This document shows positions 31,037 through 38,700 of a stretch of 38,700 nt of DNA, piece after piece. Source of the stretch: a virus; IMG/VR virus record IMGVR_UViG_3300029953_000081, positions 1 through 38,700 of that record; one strand, given 5' to 3'. How positions within the stretch are numbered: position 1 is the first letter of the stretch; each line of letters opens with the position of its first letter. Below the pieces are notes generated by a model. It made no database searches. It was not told the DNA's origin and saw only the letters and a program-made list of their open reading frames with translations. The position numbers and the translations under genes were made by a program.

Positions 31037-32857
31037 TCACCCGTTTAACATCTGGTCGAGCGCAGATTTTCCATTAGTTACACTTGTGTTGGAAAGTACC
31101 TGTGCCGCTTGTGCGCCAGTCTGGGCGGTCTGTGCGCCTTGAGCCAAAGCCTGCTGCTGCTGTTGGTCTTGCTGTTGTTTGGCTCGTGCAGCGCGTACCT
31201 TAGCTACATGGTCGGCGTCATAAATAATCGTCGCGGGAACGCCAGACATTGCTGCACGCTCATCGACATAAGCATCATAATTGAACTTGTCGCCTGCGGC
31301 AGGAAAGACGGAGATAAGATTGCCAAAAATTGCCGACATGGAATCCAAGGCTCCGATTGAGCTAGCCTTTTGTGCTAAAGCCAAACTGCTGATGAAATCG
31401 AAACCGAGCGGAAGACCTTGTAGCGATTTTGGCATAGGATCGATTAGCTTCTTCCTTTGCATGATGCTGAAAATCCTTTTCAACTTAGGCCGTAAGTTCT
31501 CACTGATGATGTTCTCAACGACAGGGCCGAGTACTTGCATCGCTTCCGCGCGACGCGCTTGTATCTCCGTTGCGGTACGTTGATCGCCTTGAAGGGTAGA
31601 AATCGCCATGAAAATGTCTTTGAAGAACCCTTTTTCAATGCGTTGGGAAATCTTCTCGATATTCTGCGCCAAGGCAGCAACGTCAGGGTTCACGTTGTAA
31701 ATCGACCGCATGCCGTTGTGAGCATCCAGCCCCGGCATGAACGTCACATGCCCCGGCAAACCGCTGGCAGGCTGATTTTTTAGCTTTTCATCGGCAATTA
31801 GAGGTGGACGAACCATTTTCTCTATGGCTTCGGCCATGCGCCGCGTCATCACTTGCAATTGCTTCACATCCGGCAGAACATCCATGCCTTGTGATCGTCC
31901 ATAAGCGTCATTTCCCTGAGTTGACCAGCGCGATGCCGAAAATGGCTTGTCCCAGAACCCACGAATGGACAGAGGCTGCTTGCTGGCATTTCCATAAGCC
32001 CAATAAACCTCGCGCCACGGGAATCCACCGGGCAATTTCCAGTCTTTATTGGCACCGACGGCATAATTCGGTTCAACAGCATGGGCGATAATGCTTTCGG
32101 TCTGTAATCCCGCGCCCTTACCTTTCCACAACAAAGCAGTTTCTTCGGTGACGTTATCAATTCCAAAGAAATCCACTTGCTGCTCGACGGTCATCAAGAT
32201 CAGGCGATACAGACCGATAACCCGATTTGACGCATCCACATCAAGGTAATACTCGCCAACGCAAGGAACATGCACACGGATAACATTTTCTTCATCTTCA
32301 TAAATAATCGCCGGAGAAGTTCCGTAGGAAGCGATATCCTCGCATTCCTGTACGAATTGGTTATAGAAATTGCTGATATTCAGAACGCCATAAATGCGAT
32401 TTTCGGTATTCTCAATCCATTGCCTTGCCTCATCATCGAGGGTCACGCCTTGCATCAATGGGATGACCTTGAACCAAGGCCGCTGTGGCCCCGCGAGGTT
32501 AGACGCCATACCGCCTGCGCAATAACGCAATACCAAGGTCGCGGTTGGATCGACAATCTGATTGTTAATAGGGACGCCGCGCATCATGGAATTGGGCGTG
32601 GGAATGCCGCCAGAACCCTGCGTCAGGAGCAAGGATCGGCGCGGAGCGATGTACCGAGCAATGTCGTTGTAATTTGTGCTCCACCACGTTTGACGCCATG
32701 CGTAGAGCGAGTTGAGCTTGCCGGATAGATGTCCGAACATCGATACCCAGACATCTTCTGGAATAAGCTGTTCTTTCGCGCCTTGTAACGGCGATTGCTG
32801 GCTCAGCAGCAAAGGGCTGGATTTTTGGTAGAATGAAACGTCGTCGGCGAGAGCCAT
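31037..32857 (-). CDS. Portal (head-to-tail connector) protein
   Basis: 606 residues, close to related connectors. Typical segments are SLYAWRQTWWSTNYNDIARY, IAPRRSLLLTQGSGG, QIVDPTATLVLRYCAGGMAS (early helix), NLAGPQRPWFKVIPLMQG and, towards the end, RTATEIQARRAEAMQVLGPV, followed by a Gln-rich tail (RAKQQQDQQQQQALAQGAQT). This is the head-tail connector family of podoviruses. Twelve copies form the DNA entry ring. ATG 32857 has GGAG six bases upstream, directly beside the 15-base hairpin repeat. Confidence 0.92.
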   Translation of the reverse strand: MALADDVSFYQKSSPLLLSQQSPLQGAKEQLIPEDVWVSMFGHLSGKLNSLYAWRQTWWSTNYNDIARYIAPRRSLLLTQGSGGIPTPNSMMRGVPINNQIVDPTATLVLRYCAGGMASNLAGPQRPWFKVIPLMQGVTLDDEARQWIENTENRIYGVLNISNFYNQFVQECEDIASYGTSPAIIYEDEENVIRVHVPCVGEYYLDVDASNRVIGLYRLILMTVEQQVDFFGIDNVTEETALLWKGKGAGLQTESIIAHAVEPNYAVGANKDWKLPGGFPWREVYWAYGNASKQPLSIRGFWDKPFSASRWSTQGNDAYGRSQGMDVLPDVKQLQVMTRRMAEAIEKMVRPPLIADEKLKNQPASGLPGHVTFMPGLDAHNGMRSIYNVNPDVAALAQNIEKISQRIEKGFFKDIFMAISTLQGDQRTATEIQARRAEAMQVLGPVVENIISENLRPKLKRIFSIMQRKKLIDPMPKSLQGLPLGFDFISSLALAQKASSIGALDSMSAIFGNLISVFPAAGDKFNYDAYVDERAAMSGVPATIIYDADHVAKVRAARAKQQQDQQQQQALAQGAQTAQTGAQAAQVLSNTSVTNGKSALDQMLNG

Positions 32858-32867
32858 TTTATCTCCG

Positions 32868-32882
32868 GCGTCATCACGACGC
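32868..32882 (-). repeat. Hairpin repeat upstream of the portal gene
   Basis: Minus strand GCGTCGTGATGACGC, identical to 9965-9979. It ends one base before the GGAG ribosome binding site region of the portal gene, so it could affect initiation or be a processing site. Confidence 0.45.
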
Positions 32883-32897
32883 TGGTTAATTGTTTAT

Positions 32898-33059
32898 TTA
32901 CAGCGTCAACTGAAAACCCAAGAAGCCGATATCAAACGAAAATGTCCGCCAAGTCTTATCCCAATGAGGTTTTGAGAACACCCATTGAAACGGCTGCAAA
33001 CGCAAATGGCATCCGATTGTCTTCGCGCTTTTCACGGTAGATCCAAGAACGCGGATCAA
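32898..33059 (-). CDS. Small protein (53 aa) with TTG start
   Basis: The frame starts with TTG 33059, which overlaps the preceding stop (TTGA) and has GGGAGG six to seven bases upstream, an excellent ribosome binding site; an internal GTG lacks one. The protein reads MIRVLGSTVKSAKTIGCHLR, then QWVFSKPHWDKTWRTFSFD and ends IGFLGFQLTL, Trp/Phe-rich and beta-like. It fills what would otherwise be a 198-base gap before the portal gene. No family is recognised. Confidence 0.65.
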   Translation of the reverse strand: MIRVLGSTVKSAKTIGCHLRLQPFQWVFSKPHWDKTWRTFSFDIGFLGFQLTL

Positions 33060-33268
33060 TTTACGCCTCCCAAAGTCGCCTTTCCCGTACTCACACTTGA
33101 TGGATTAACGCCTTCTGCACTCGTACCGATGTCCTGAGAATCGATGCCCATGGCATTTTGTCGGCTTGCGGACGTTGCTGCGACAGACGAAGACGCAAGC
33201 GTTGCAGGCTGCGCTGCGGGGGGAACCGCAGGAGGTGGCGTATAACTTGGAGTACTACCAAAACCCAT
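33056..33268 (-). CDS. Pro/Ala/Ser-rich small phage protein (70 aa)
   Basis: The protein starts MGFGSTPSYTPPPAVPPAAQ and is rich in Pro, Ala and Ser, then SRQNAMGIDSQDIGTSAEGV. Short MGFGS/MGLGS...P-rich proteins next to the portal gene are common in podoviruses of proteobacteria; function unknown. It appears disordered. A 6-base inverted repeat, TTAGAC and GTCTAA (33286-33311), lies just upstream. Confidence 0.68.
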   Translation of the reverse strand: MGFGSTPSYTPPPAVPPAAQPATLASSSVAATSASRQNAMGIDSQDIGTSAEGVNPSSVSTGKATLGGVN

Positions 33269-33325
33269 TTAGCCCATCCTTATGATTAGACGCGCATCTT
33301 ACACGGTCTAAGTTCATAAATCAAT

Positions 33326-33601
33326 TTACAAATGACCATAGGTTAGACGTTCGGCGGGTGACATGTTGTTGAACTGATCCTGTTGTTGCTGAATCTGTTG
33401 CTGCTGGCGTTCGTTCTCTTCGCGCTGTTCGCGCATTTGTTCTTGCTGGCGATCTTGGCTTGCCCGCACTTCATCCTGCATGTTCTGCTGCTGAGTCCAT
33501 GAGGACGATGCCGCTAACGATCCATAGGGATCATCAAAACCCTGCGCAAAAGCGGGGGTTGCGATAAGAAGAATAGTTCCTATTATTAATGCGTTTTTCA
33601 T
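33326..33601 (-). CDS. Exported Gln-rich coiled-coil protein
   Basis: 91 residues from ATG 33601, preceded by GGAGG five bases upstream; the longer frame overlaps the terminase gene and is not used. A signal peptide (MKNALIIGTILLIATPAFAQ) is followed by GFDDPYGSLAASSSWTQQQN and a Gln/Glu/Arg-rich helix (QDRQQEQMREQREENERQQ) likely to form a coiled coil in the periplasm. Position between terminase and portal genes is odd for an exported protein; it might act on the host envelope or exclude superinfection. No family recognised. Confidence 0.7.
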   Translation of the reverse strand: MKNALIIGTILLIATPAFAQGFDDPYGSLAASSSWTQQQNMQDEVRASQDRQQEQMREQREENERQQQQIQQQQDQFNNMSPAERLTYGHL

Positions 33602-33602
33602 T

Positions 33603-35039
33603 TTATCCTCCGTTAATGTGTTTATCTGAAAGCGGGTCGTAGTCGAAGGTGAATTTAGGTTTATTGCCAGCAATTTTATCCTTCCAAGCAGGCGGCATGC
33701 GTGAGACCTCAATGCCTGAAACAACGTAATACCTCAACGCGTCCATAAGATGATCGTTTTCTTTGACGATCTTGCCATTTTCATCACGACGATAAAGTTT
33801 ATATTCTTTTAACAAGTTCACGCAATTGGAAAATACCTTGATGCGACCACTCGATAACCTTTGATAAACATCATAAATGCCAGATTCAACGCCATTTTTG
33901 GCATTCGTGATGTGAAGCCCTAATTGTTCATACAAATTAAAAAGTTGCTCGCCATCTTTTTGGGCGCGTCCGTGCGAGGCAGGATCAATTACCCCAAATA
34001 ACCATTCACCACGAGCTTTAATCGCATCCGCATGAACTGATGGTTCCGCTTGCCCCCTGTAATGCTCGTCATGGAAATAAATCGTATCCGCATCGGCATC
34101 ATAAGCAGCAAATATAGCCGCAGTCCTGTTCCAACCTACATCGAGCGCATACCCTCTCCGCCAATGAAGCGGCAACTCAAAAGGGGCAATAACAAACTCA
34201 CTCTCAGGCACCGGATAAATAGCGCCGGAACCCAAAGCAGGAATACCTTTGGTTCTAGCGTCCCTCTGATGAGGTGGATAAGCTGAAAGCATTTCCTTCT
34301 TGTCGGAATCTGACAAATGGGGGACATCATCCCATGTCGCCGTACATAACGAAACTTTTCCGTCCCTAACCTGCTCTTCAAGAAACAGGATGGTTTCCGA
34401 CATGCCTTTCAACGGGGTGAATGTCATATAGACAACCCCGCCGGTAGTCATAGTGCGCGTCAAAGCTTCGGTATAAACAGCAAGCGGGGCTTCCTCATCA
34501 AGCCATATAACATCACGAGCCGTAGCCTGAAAAGCCTCGCGCCCCTGATCGAATGACTGAAACTGCAAAACAGACAACCCGCCACTGACGTGCCTTATCT
34601 GGCACGTGTCTGTGGCATCAGGAATACCAGTCTTTGGTCTTCTTTCGTGAATATCATCGAAAGGAATAGTGCCAGTACCAATTGCCGACGGCGAACCAAG
34701 CAATTCTAACTGAATTGAATCCCGAACCAATCGACCAGACTCTCCGGCTACCAGTGCATTGACGGGACGCTTAAATCTCTTGCCTCTCCACCAATGCGGA
34801 TATTTTCCAGTAAGATGAAGCGTAGTTTCATAAGCACCAGCTACAGACTTGCCTACACGGTTCGCCGCGCGGAACTCACGGACACGAAAATCGGCACCAT
34901 CCGCAAAAAACTGTAAATGCTTTGCGTATAACTCTCGGCGAAACTGCCCTATATCTGGGAAAAACGTGAAAAGCCTATTACGTTTACGCTTCTCAAGTTC
35001 AGCCTCAATGTCAGCCACCGTTATTTTTGGCAATAGCAT
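33603..35039 (-). CDS. Terminase large subunit
   Basis: 478 residues. The N-terminal ATPase has a Walker A-like AANRVGKS near residue 60 and Walker B VIWLDEE near 175-180, with the following MTFTPLKG coupling motif. The C-terminal nuclease shows the first metal-binding Asp in RRGYALDVGWNRTAAIFAAY near 300 and a late Asp in ENDHLMDALRYYVVSG. It packages DNA into the procapsid and cuts concatemers. It overlaps the small subunit gene by 29 bases, so its start lies within that gene; no strong ribosome binding site is seen and coupling is likely. Confidence 0.92.
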   Translation of the reverse strand: MLLPKITVADIEAELEKRKRNRLFTFFPDIGQFRRELYAKHLQFFADGADFRVREFRAANRVGKSVAGAYETTLHLTGKYPHWWRGKRFKRPVNALVAGESGRLVRDSIQLELLGSPSAIGTGTIPFDDIHERRPKTGIPDATDTCQIRHVSGGLSVLQFQSFDQGREAFQATARDVIWLDEEAPLAVYTEALTRTMTTGGVVYMTFTPLKGMSETILFLEEQVRDGKVSLCTATWDDVPHLSDSDKKEMLSAYPPHQRDARTKGIPALGSGAIYPVPESEFVIAPFELPLHWRRGYALDVGWNRTAAIFAAYDADADTIYFHDEHYRGQAEPSVHADAIKARGEWLFGVIDPASHGRAQKDGEQLFNLYEQLGLHITNAKNGVESGIYDVYQRLSSGRIKVFSNCVNLLKEYKLYRRDENGKIVKENDHLMDALRYYVVSGIEVSRMPPAWKDKIAGNKPKFTFDYDPLSDKHINGG

Positions 35040-35463
35040 TGTTTTTTAATTGTTCGAGCTGATCCGTAGTCAGAATAGCTAATATGTCATCGCTCACGCT
35101 GCCTTTGGTGTACAAAGGAGCATCTTTGTCGCCCTTGAGCGTGGTGCTGTCACCAAACTTCTTCGGGGCCAGCTTGGAAGCCCTCCACTGCCTTGCCCAT
35201 ATCCTAAGCTTAACAACCTGCCAATCCTCCGCAGTCGCCTGATCGGCCATAGTTACACAAGCGTCAGCCTCATAGTCCTGCTGCGCTCGCCTAGCTTCTG
35301 CTATACGGGCAGCAAAATCAGGGTCTCGCGCCATGTCCCTATAAATCGTAGGCTCAGACGGAAATCCATCGGTTCCAGCTAATTTGTAAATGGCTCCTCC
35401 ACCAGATATTTCTTCACATAAACGATCAACTAACTCGTCATTCCATTCAAACTTTGCCGTCAT
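35011..35463 (-). CDS. Terminase small subunit
   Basis: 150 residues. A helix-turn-helix-like N-terminus (LVDRLCEEISGGGAIYKLAG and PSEPTIYRDMARDPDFAARI) recognises phage DNA, followed by AEDWQVVKLRIWARQWRASK and KLAPKKFGDSTTLKGDKDAP, typical of small terminases of proteobacterial phages. The acidic and Gln/Leu-rich end may contact the large subunit. ATG 35463 has AAGGA seven bases upstream. It lies immediately before the large subunit gene, as expected. Confidence 0.85.
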   Translation of the reverse strand: MTAKFEWNDELVDRLCEEISGGGAIYKLAGTDGFPSEPTIYRDMARDPDFAARIAEARRAQQDYEADACVTMADQATAEDWQVVKLRIWARQWRASKLAPKKFGDSTTLKGDKDAPLYTKGSVSDDILAILTTDQLEQLKNNAIAKNNGG

Positions 35464-35473
35464 TTTACATCCT

Positions 35474-35764
35474 TTACGCGCATGATATTTCTTTCAGTTC
35501 CCCTGACAATATATCAATCGCTTTGTTGTGTCGATTAAGCAAAGCTTGCCTGAGGCAAACCAATCTAGATATTTCTTTATTTTTTTCATCCATGTCGGCA
35601 TTAAGTCCATTAATAATCTCGTCTCGACTACTGTTTTGACGCACTAGATAACGTATAACTCCGACAGCATCGTCCATGAGACCAATATCCCTCGGAGACG
35701 ACAGAACAGACGAGTAGTCCACCAGCCTATTAACAACGCCATCAGGTGATTGGGATTGGTTCAT
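35474..35764 (-). CDS. Hypothetical coiled-coil protein (96 aa)
   Basis: Taken from ATG 35764 (MNQSQSPDGVVNRLVDYSSV); ATG 35812 in the same frame is an alternative and neither has a clear ribosome binding site. The C-terminal half (NADMDEKNKEISRLVCLRQA and onward) is a charged helix likely to form a coiled coil. There is no membrane segment. It lies 10 bases before the small terminase gene. No family recognised. The 154 bases upstream hold no further gene that I can see. Confidence 0.6.
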   Translation of the reverse strand: MNQSQSPDGVVNRLVDYSSVLSSPRDIGLMDDAVGVIRYLVRQNSSRDEIINGLNADMDEKNKEISRLVCLRQALLNRHNKAIDILSGELKEISCA

Positions 35765-35918
35765 ATTTTCACATTTTTCGTCACGTGTTATAATATTGAT
35801 GTAGATGCCCATTTTTGTCGCCCAAAGCCGGAGATCAGCCTTCAACAAAAATATCTGCTGTTATTGGTTATTACCAGCCATCCATATTATTTATGTTTCA
35901 CAGTTTCCGGCGAAACGT

Positions 35919-36199
35919 TTAGTTAATTTCTCTATCAGGTATTGACTCTTCCCGCGCCATTTGCAAATGACTCCGCCTCATTAACCGAGGAGCCATACTT
36001 GACGACATCATAGCAAACTTTGGCGAATCTGTCACTTCCAAAAAGGAACCTGTGTGGCAATCCCGGCAAAGTGGAACGCAGTTTAGTACTTTGCTAGTCA
36101 TTTCAACCTGAGCTTTCCTATGCGGCACCGGCACTTTGCGGCATTGATGAGTTGTTGCCAATTCCATCGCGCGATAATTTGGAGTTCTTGTTTCGTCAT
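35919..36199 (-). pseudogene. HNH-like gene, probably frameshifted
   Basis: An ATG at 36199 overlaps the stop of the preceding gene (ATGA), giving MTKQELQIIARWNWQQLINA before that frame ends after 33 residues. A second frame, one base off, carries the more conserved-looking part: NCVPLCRDCHTGS, which resembles the second half of an HNH zinc core. Joining the two by a single -1 shift would make a protein of about 92 residues with AAKC as the first Cys element. The usual paired His is not found, so the nuclease is probably inactive. No slippery site is seen. Confidence 0.4.
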
Positions 36200-37074
36200 G
36201 CCGCCAACCCAAGCTCTTGAAGTATTGATTTAGGACACTGGCACTTCGGCGAAGTGGGTGGCTCTCCCCAAAAGTCAAACCAAGTCCCGGCCTTTGACCA
36301 ATCGTTGATCCTAGATTTCCAGAGTTTATCTTCTCCGTCCAACTGGATAGGGGATTTCATTTTCGCAGATCTCAGGCTGTCCTCGAAAAACTTTAGGGTG
36401 CGCGGAGGTTCTTTGCCGCGAGCGAACATTTTCGACATTTCTTCGCGAAAATGCTGGCGACAAAAATCGACCGTATAGCCAGATTTTATCCATTCATCGG
36501 CTGTGTATTTATCGCTAGGGGCAGGGGCTATTCGGGTTTGGCTTTGTCCCCAGATTTCCATTCGAGCGGCATCGAATGCTTGGATTATCAAGATGCTTTG
36601 CGGAGAGGCGTCCGCTGCTTTAGTTTTCGGAAAGGCTTCCGCGCTTAGCTGCTTTGTATTTTTAAGTAAGGTATTATTATTGTTGTCGGTTGCTATGTCG
36701 CCATCTATGTCGCGGACGATTTTTCTAAACTGATATTTATCATAATTACAGATACTTATGAGATTCTGTGGTGTGTCGCGACCTATGTCGGTTGCTATGT
36801 CGGCAAAAATGACAATCATCTGCTCGTTTTTCAGGTCATTTAGAAACCTTCTAACCTTAGAAACGTGCCATTTCCATTTCTTGGACATGTACGACAGAGA
36901 ATACGAAAGCTGCCCGCGATCCAGCTTATATTTCTTGTCATGTATATCAACTTCTGCGGCGGCAAAAAGTGCATGCTCAATCATCCATACCCATGCCTCA
37001 CGACGCGAATACGGCTCGTCGGTATAAAGCTTTTTGTGTTCCATCCATCCCCGTTCCATGAAATAATAGCTCAT
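36196..37074 (-). CDS. Replication initiator-like protein with winged-helix N-terminus
   Basis: 292 residues. The N-terminal 110 (YSRREAWVWMIEHALFAAAE, LDRGQLSYSLSYMSKKWKWH, VSKVRRFLNDLKNEQMIVIF) have the winged-helix pattern of phage replication and DnaD-like proteins that act with a DnaB-type helicase. A linker follows, then a C-terminal helical region (WIKSGYTVDFCRQHFREEMS, PPRTLKFFEDSLRSAKMK) often paired with it. It probably binds the origin and loads the helicase, whose gene it overlaps by ATGA. A replication origin could lie in this gene, but no iteron set was found by eye. Confidence 0.75.
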   Translation of the reverse strand: MSYYFMERGWMEHKKLYTDEPYSRREAWVWMIEHALFAAAEVDIHDKKYKLDRGQLSYSLSYMSKKWKWHVSKVRRFLNDLKNEQMIVIFADIATDIGRDTPQNLISICNYDKYQFRKIVRDIDGDIATDNNNNTLLKNTKQLSAEAFPKTKAADASPQSILIIQAFDAARMEIWGQSQTRIAPAPSDKYTADEWIKSGYTVDFCRQHFREEMSKMFARGKEPPRTLKFFEDSLRSAKMKSPIQLDGEDKLWKSRINDWSKAGTWFDFWGEPPTSPKCQCPKSILQELGLAA

Positions 37075-38411
37075 AGGCTGTCCTCAAATACTTGGCGGAC
37101 GGCATCAAATGACAATAGAACATTACGTGCATCTCCCTGCCGATTCTTGGCGATATTGATTTCTGCCTTTCCCATGCAGTTAAGAAGGCGTTGCGCCCAT
37201 TTGCTGCGCTCAGATTCGTCCGTAGGCTCTTTATTTTTCAGATAATATTCTTCACGGTAAATCAACATCACCGCATCAGCGTCCTGTTCGACGCTTCCGG
37301 AGTCCCGCAAATCACTCAGGGAAGGTCTTTTATCATCGCGCCCCTCTACCCCACGGTTTAGTTGATGAAGCAGCAGGACGGGGCATTTAAGTGATTTGGC
37401 GAGGGCTTTAAAAACCATGGTCATCTCTGACACTTGGTTGACCCTGTTAACCCGTGAATCTCTGGGGGCAACAATTCCGAGGTGGTCGATGATAATCAAA
37501 GCGGGTGGGGATTTCTTGGCATTCTGTTCTGCCATGAAAATAATCTTTTCGGCAGTGAGGCCACCCTTGTCGATTATGAGTAAGGGGGCGCGTGCCAATT
37601 TTTGTCTTGCCTCGACCAGCGCATGAAAATTTAAATCTTTGGGGCCATTTTTTTGTGCCCATATTGTCGTTCCGGCATAACGGGCGTTAACCCTGTGTGC
37701 CAGTTGTTGCCCTGACATTTCAAGACTAAAGAATAATACCGGCTTGTTATCCATAGCCGCATTCATGGCAATCGTCAGAGCAGCCGCAGTTTTCCCCATA
37801 CCTGGGCGACCAGCGAGAACATACAATCCACCATCGTCCATTCCCGACAGTGCGTGATCTATTCCGGATAAACCTGTTTTAAGGCCTGAAAAACCGGTTC
37901 CGCGTTTATAGGCTTCCTCTGTTTTCTCGAATGCTTTGTCGAGCGTCGTTTGAAGGGTTACAGTTTCGGCATCGTCCTCTCCAGCAATCTCTCGCCACAA
38001 CAACGACATCTCCTGCGCCTTTTCGACTTCGGGCAATGTGCTATTGGCAAGATTTCGGATGCGCCGCTTATTGTAAGCTTCGACGATGGCTTTTGCATAG
38101 TCGCGGGCATTTAAAAGGACAACACTTGCAGCCATAGAAAATATGTAATCCCTTACACTTTCGCCACGAAATAACTTTGGATTTAATAACGGCTCAATTG
38201 TCCGCAAATCATGCCGTTTGCCATTTTTTGTCTCGGTCAAAAGTACGTCGAAGATATGGGCATGTTCGGGGTATAGAAATGCTTCCGGAGTCAAAATGTC
38301 TACGACGCCGGAAATACGTCGGCTGTCGCCCAAAAGGACGCCGATGAGAGATTGTTCGGCGTCACAAATAGTGTCGTTGGTTTCGTCTGACACTTTTTCA
38401 ATGGATCCCAT
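37071..38411 (-). CDS. dnaB: Replicative DNA helicase, DnaB-like
   Basis: 446 residues from ATG 38411 (the frame extends to a TTG at 38429). An N-terminal DnaB domain (AEQSLIGVLLGDSRRISGVV, FLYPEHAHIFDVL) is followed by the RecA-like helicase core: Walker A GRPGMGKTAA near residue 200, FFSLEMSGQQLAHR, Walker B LIIIDHLGIV near 310, the glutamine motif LLLHQLNRGVEGR near 347 and SDLRDSGSVEQDADAVMLIY. It unwinds DNA at the phage fork as a hexamer. It partly overlaps the small gene before it and couples to the initiator-like gene after it. Confidence 0.95.
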   Translation of the reverse strand: MGSIEKVSDETNDTICDAEQSLIGVLLGDSRRISGVVDILTPEAFLYPEHAHIFDVLLTETKNGKRHDLRTIEPLLNPKLFRGESVRDYIFSMAASVVLLNARDYAKAIVEAYNKRRIRNLANSTLPEVEKAQEMSLLWREIAGEDDAETVTLQTTLDKAFEKTEEAYKRGTGFSGLKTGLSGIDHALSGMDDGGLYVLAGRPGMGKTAAALTIAMNAAMDNKPVLFFSLEMSGQQLAHRVNARYAGTTIWAQKNGPKDLNFHALVEARQKLARAPLLIIDKGGLTAEKIIFMAEQNAKKSPPALIIIDHLGIVAPRDSRVNRVNQVSEMTMVFKALAKSLKCPVLLLHQLNRGVEGRDDKRPSLSDLRDSGSVEQDADAVMLIYREEYYLKNKEPTDESERSKWAQRLLNCMGKAEINIAKNRQGDARNVLLSFDAVRQVFEDSL

Positions 38412-38610
38412 GACGCGCGCTTTCCTCAATGATGAGTCTTTTAAGGATAAAAGACAAAATCATCCGAACTTTGCGATGAAATTGGGTTGCTACCTTGCGT
38501 TGCTCCATAACGTCAATCTCGTCCATCATCGCTACGATATACTCGTGGGCAGACATATCATCCGTGTTCTGCAGGGCAGGTGATTTTGGAAACCGAATGA
38601 CGTTGCTCAT
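38398..38610 (-). CDS. Small conserved phage protein (70 aa)
   Basis: The protein starts MSNVIRFPKSPALQNTDDMS, a beginning I associate with short phage and bacterial proteins of unknown role, then a helical segment (AHEYIVAMMDEIDVMEQRK and VRMILSFILKRLIIEE). ATG 38610 has GGAG six bases upstream and overlaps the preceding stop (ATGA). It overlaps the helicase start by 14 bases. Possibly a replication accessory factor from context only. Confidence 0.65.
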   Translation of the reverse strand: MSNVIRFPKSPALQNTDDMSAHEYIVAMMDEIDVMEQRKVATQFHRKVRMILSFILKRLIIEESARHGIH

Positions 38611-38700
38611 GCCATCTCCCGCCTAACCGCCTGCACCCGCGTAGCCCGTAACCCTTTGATGCCGAATTTGCTCCACAACTCGCACCAACCGTGCAACTCT
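38607..38700 (-). CDS. C-terminal part of a hypothetical protein
   Basis: A frame open at the right edge encodes 30 visible residues, ELHGWCELWSKFGIKGLRAT and VQAVRREMA, and stops with a TGA at 38607 that overlaps the ATG of the next gene (ATGA). The coupling and composition mark it as a real gene continuing outside the window. It is basic; no family can be named from this fragment. Confidence 0.6.
   Translation of the reverse strand, partial: ELHGWCELWSKFGIKGLRATRVQAVRREMA

Noticed and set aside
33286-33311. TTAGAC ... GTCTAA inverted repeat before the 70-residue gene
   Set aside because: Only six bases per arm with a 14-base spacer and a single occurrence; too weak to call an operator or terminator.
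36100-36150. Programmed -1 frameshift in the HNH-like gene
   Set aside because: No X-XXY-YYZ slippery heptamer is present in the correct frame; mutation or separate frames are simpler.
1-38700. CRISPR array
   Set aside because: No regularly spaced direct repeats were found on reading; the Lys/Tyr-rich repeats in the HNH gene are coding.

Overview
The window is a piece of a tailed double-stranded DNA phage (or prophage-like phage genome) with podovirus architecture. The head genes resemble the Bordetella BPP-1 group: a connector-type portal, a Bbp19-like protein, a scaffold, a Bbp17-like major capsid protein and a Bbp16-like cement protein. The tail and ejection genes resemble T7: tail tubular proteins A and B, gp13/14/15/16-like internal virion proteins, and a fibre with a T7-like N-terminal domain. 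Small proteins of kinds I associate with alphaproteobacteria and their phages point to an alphaproteobacterial host; that is inference. No integrase, repressor or RNA polymerase lies inside the window, and genes are cut at both edges. Layout: from about 38.7 kb down to 2.4 kb almost everything is on the minus strand in one gene-dense, translationally coupled series (many ATGA or TAATG stop/start overlaps). In transcription order this is replication (DnaB helicase, winged-helix initiator-like protein, an HNH-like relic), terminase small and large subunits, small proteins, portal, small head proteins, a solo LuxR-type HTH protein, scaffold, capsid, cement, charged head proteins, a fibre-like decoration protein, tail tubes, a free-standing HNH endonuclease, a gp13-like protein, a GNAT acetyltransferase, a cupin-like protein, four internal virion proteins (one with a lytic transglycosylase domain), tail fibre and tailspike genes, and a lysis cassette ending in a GH24 endolysin. 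The lysis cassette runs directly into a complete IS1595-family insertion sequence (about 1407-2439). The leftmost 1.4 kb is a small bidirectional accessory region with short genes on both strands. Several real genes are below 60 codons and are recovered here by their stop/start coupling (4095-4259, 26585-26758, 30291-30461, 32898-33059) or by composition (845-979). The most unusual signals are: a plus-strand RNA at 1011-1180 that folds by eye into a closed multi-helix domain with a GAAA tetraloop, directly followed by a hairpin masking the ribosome binding site of a small lipoprotein gene (riboswitch-like layout); an IS leader in which the transposase ribosome binding site is masked only in read-through transcripts from the phage operon; signal peptides on three tail-associated proteins; a GIY-YIG endonuclease stub beside the portal gene; and an identical 15-base hairpin in front of both the portal and the tail fibre genes.
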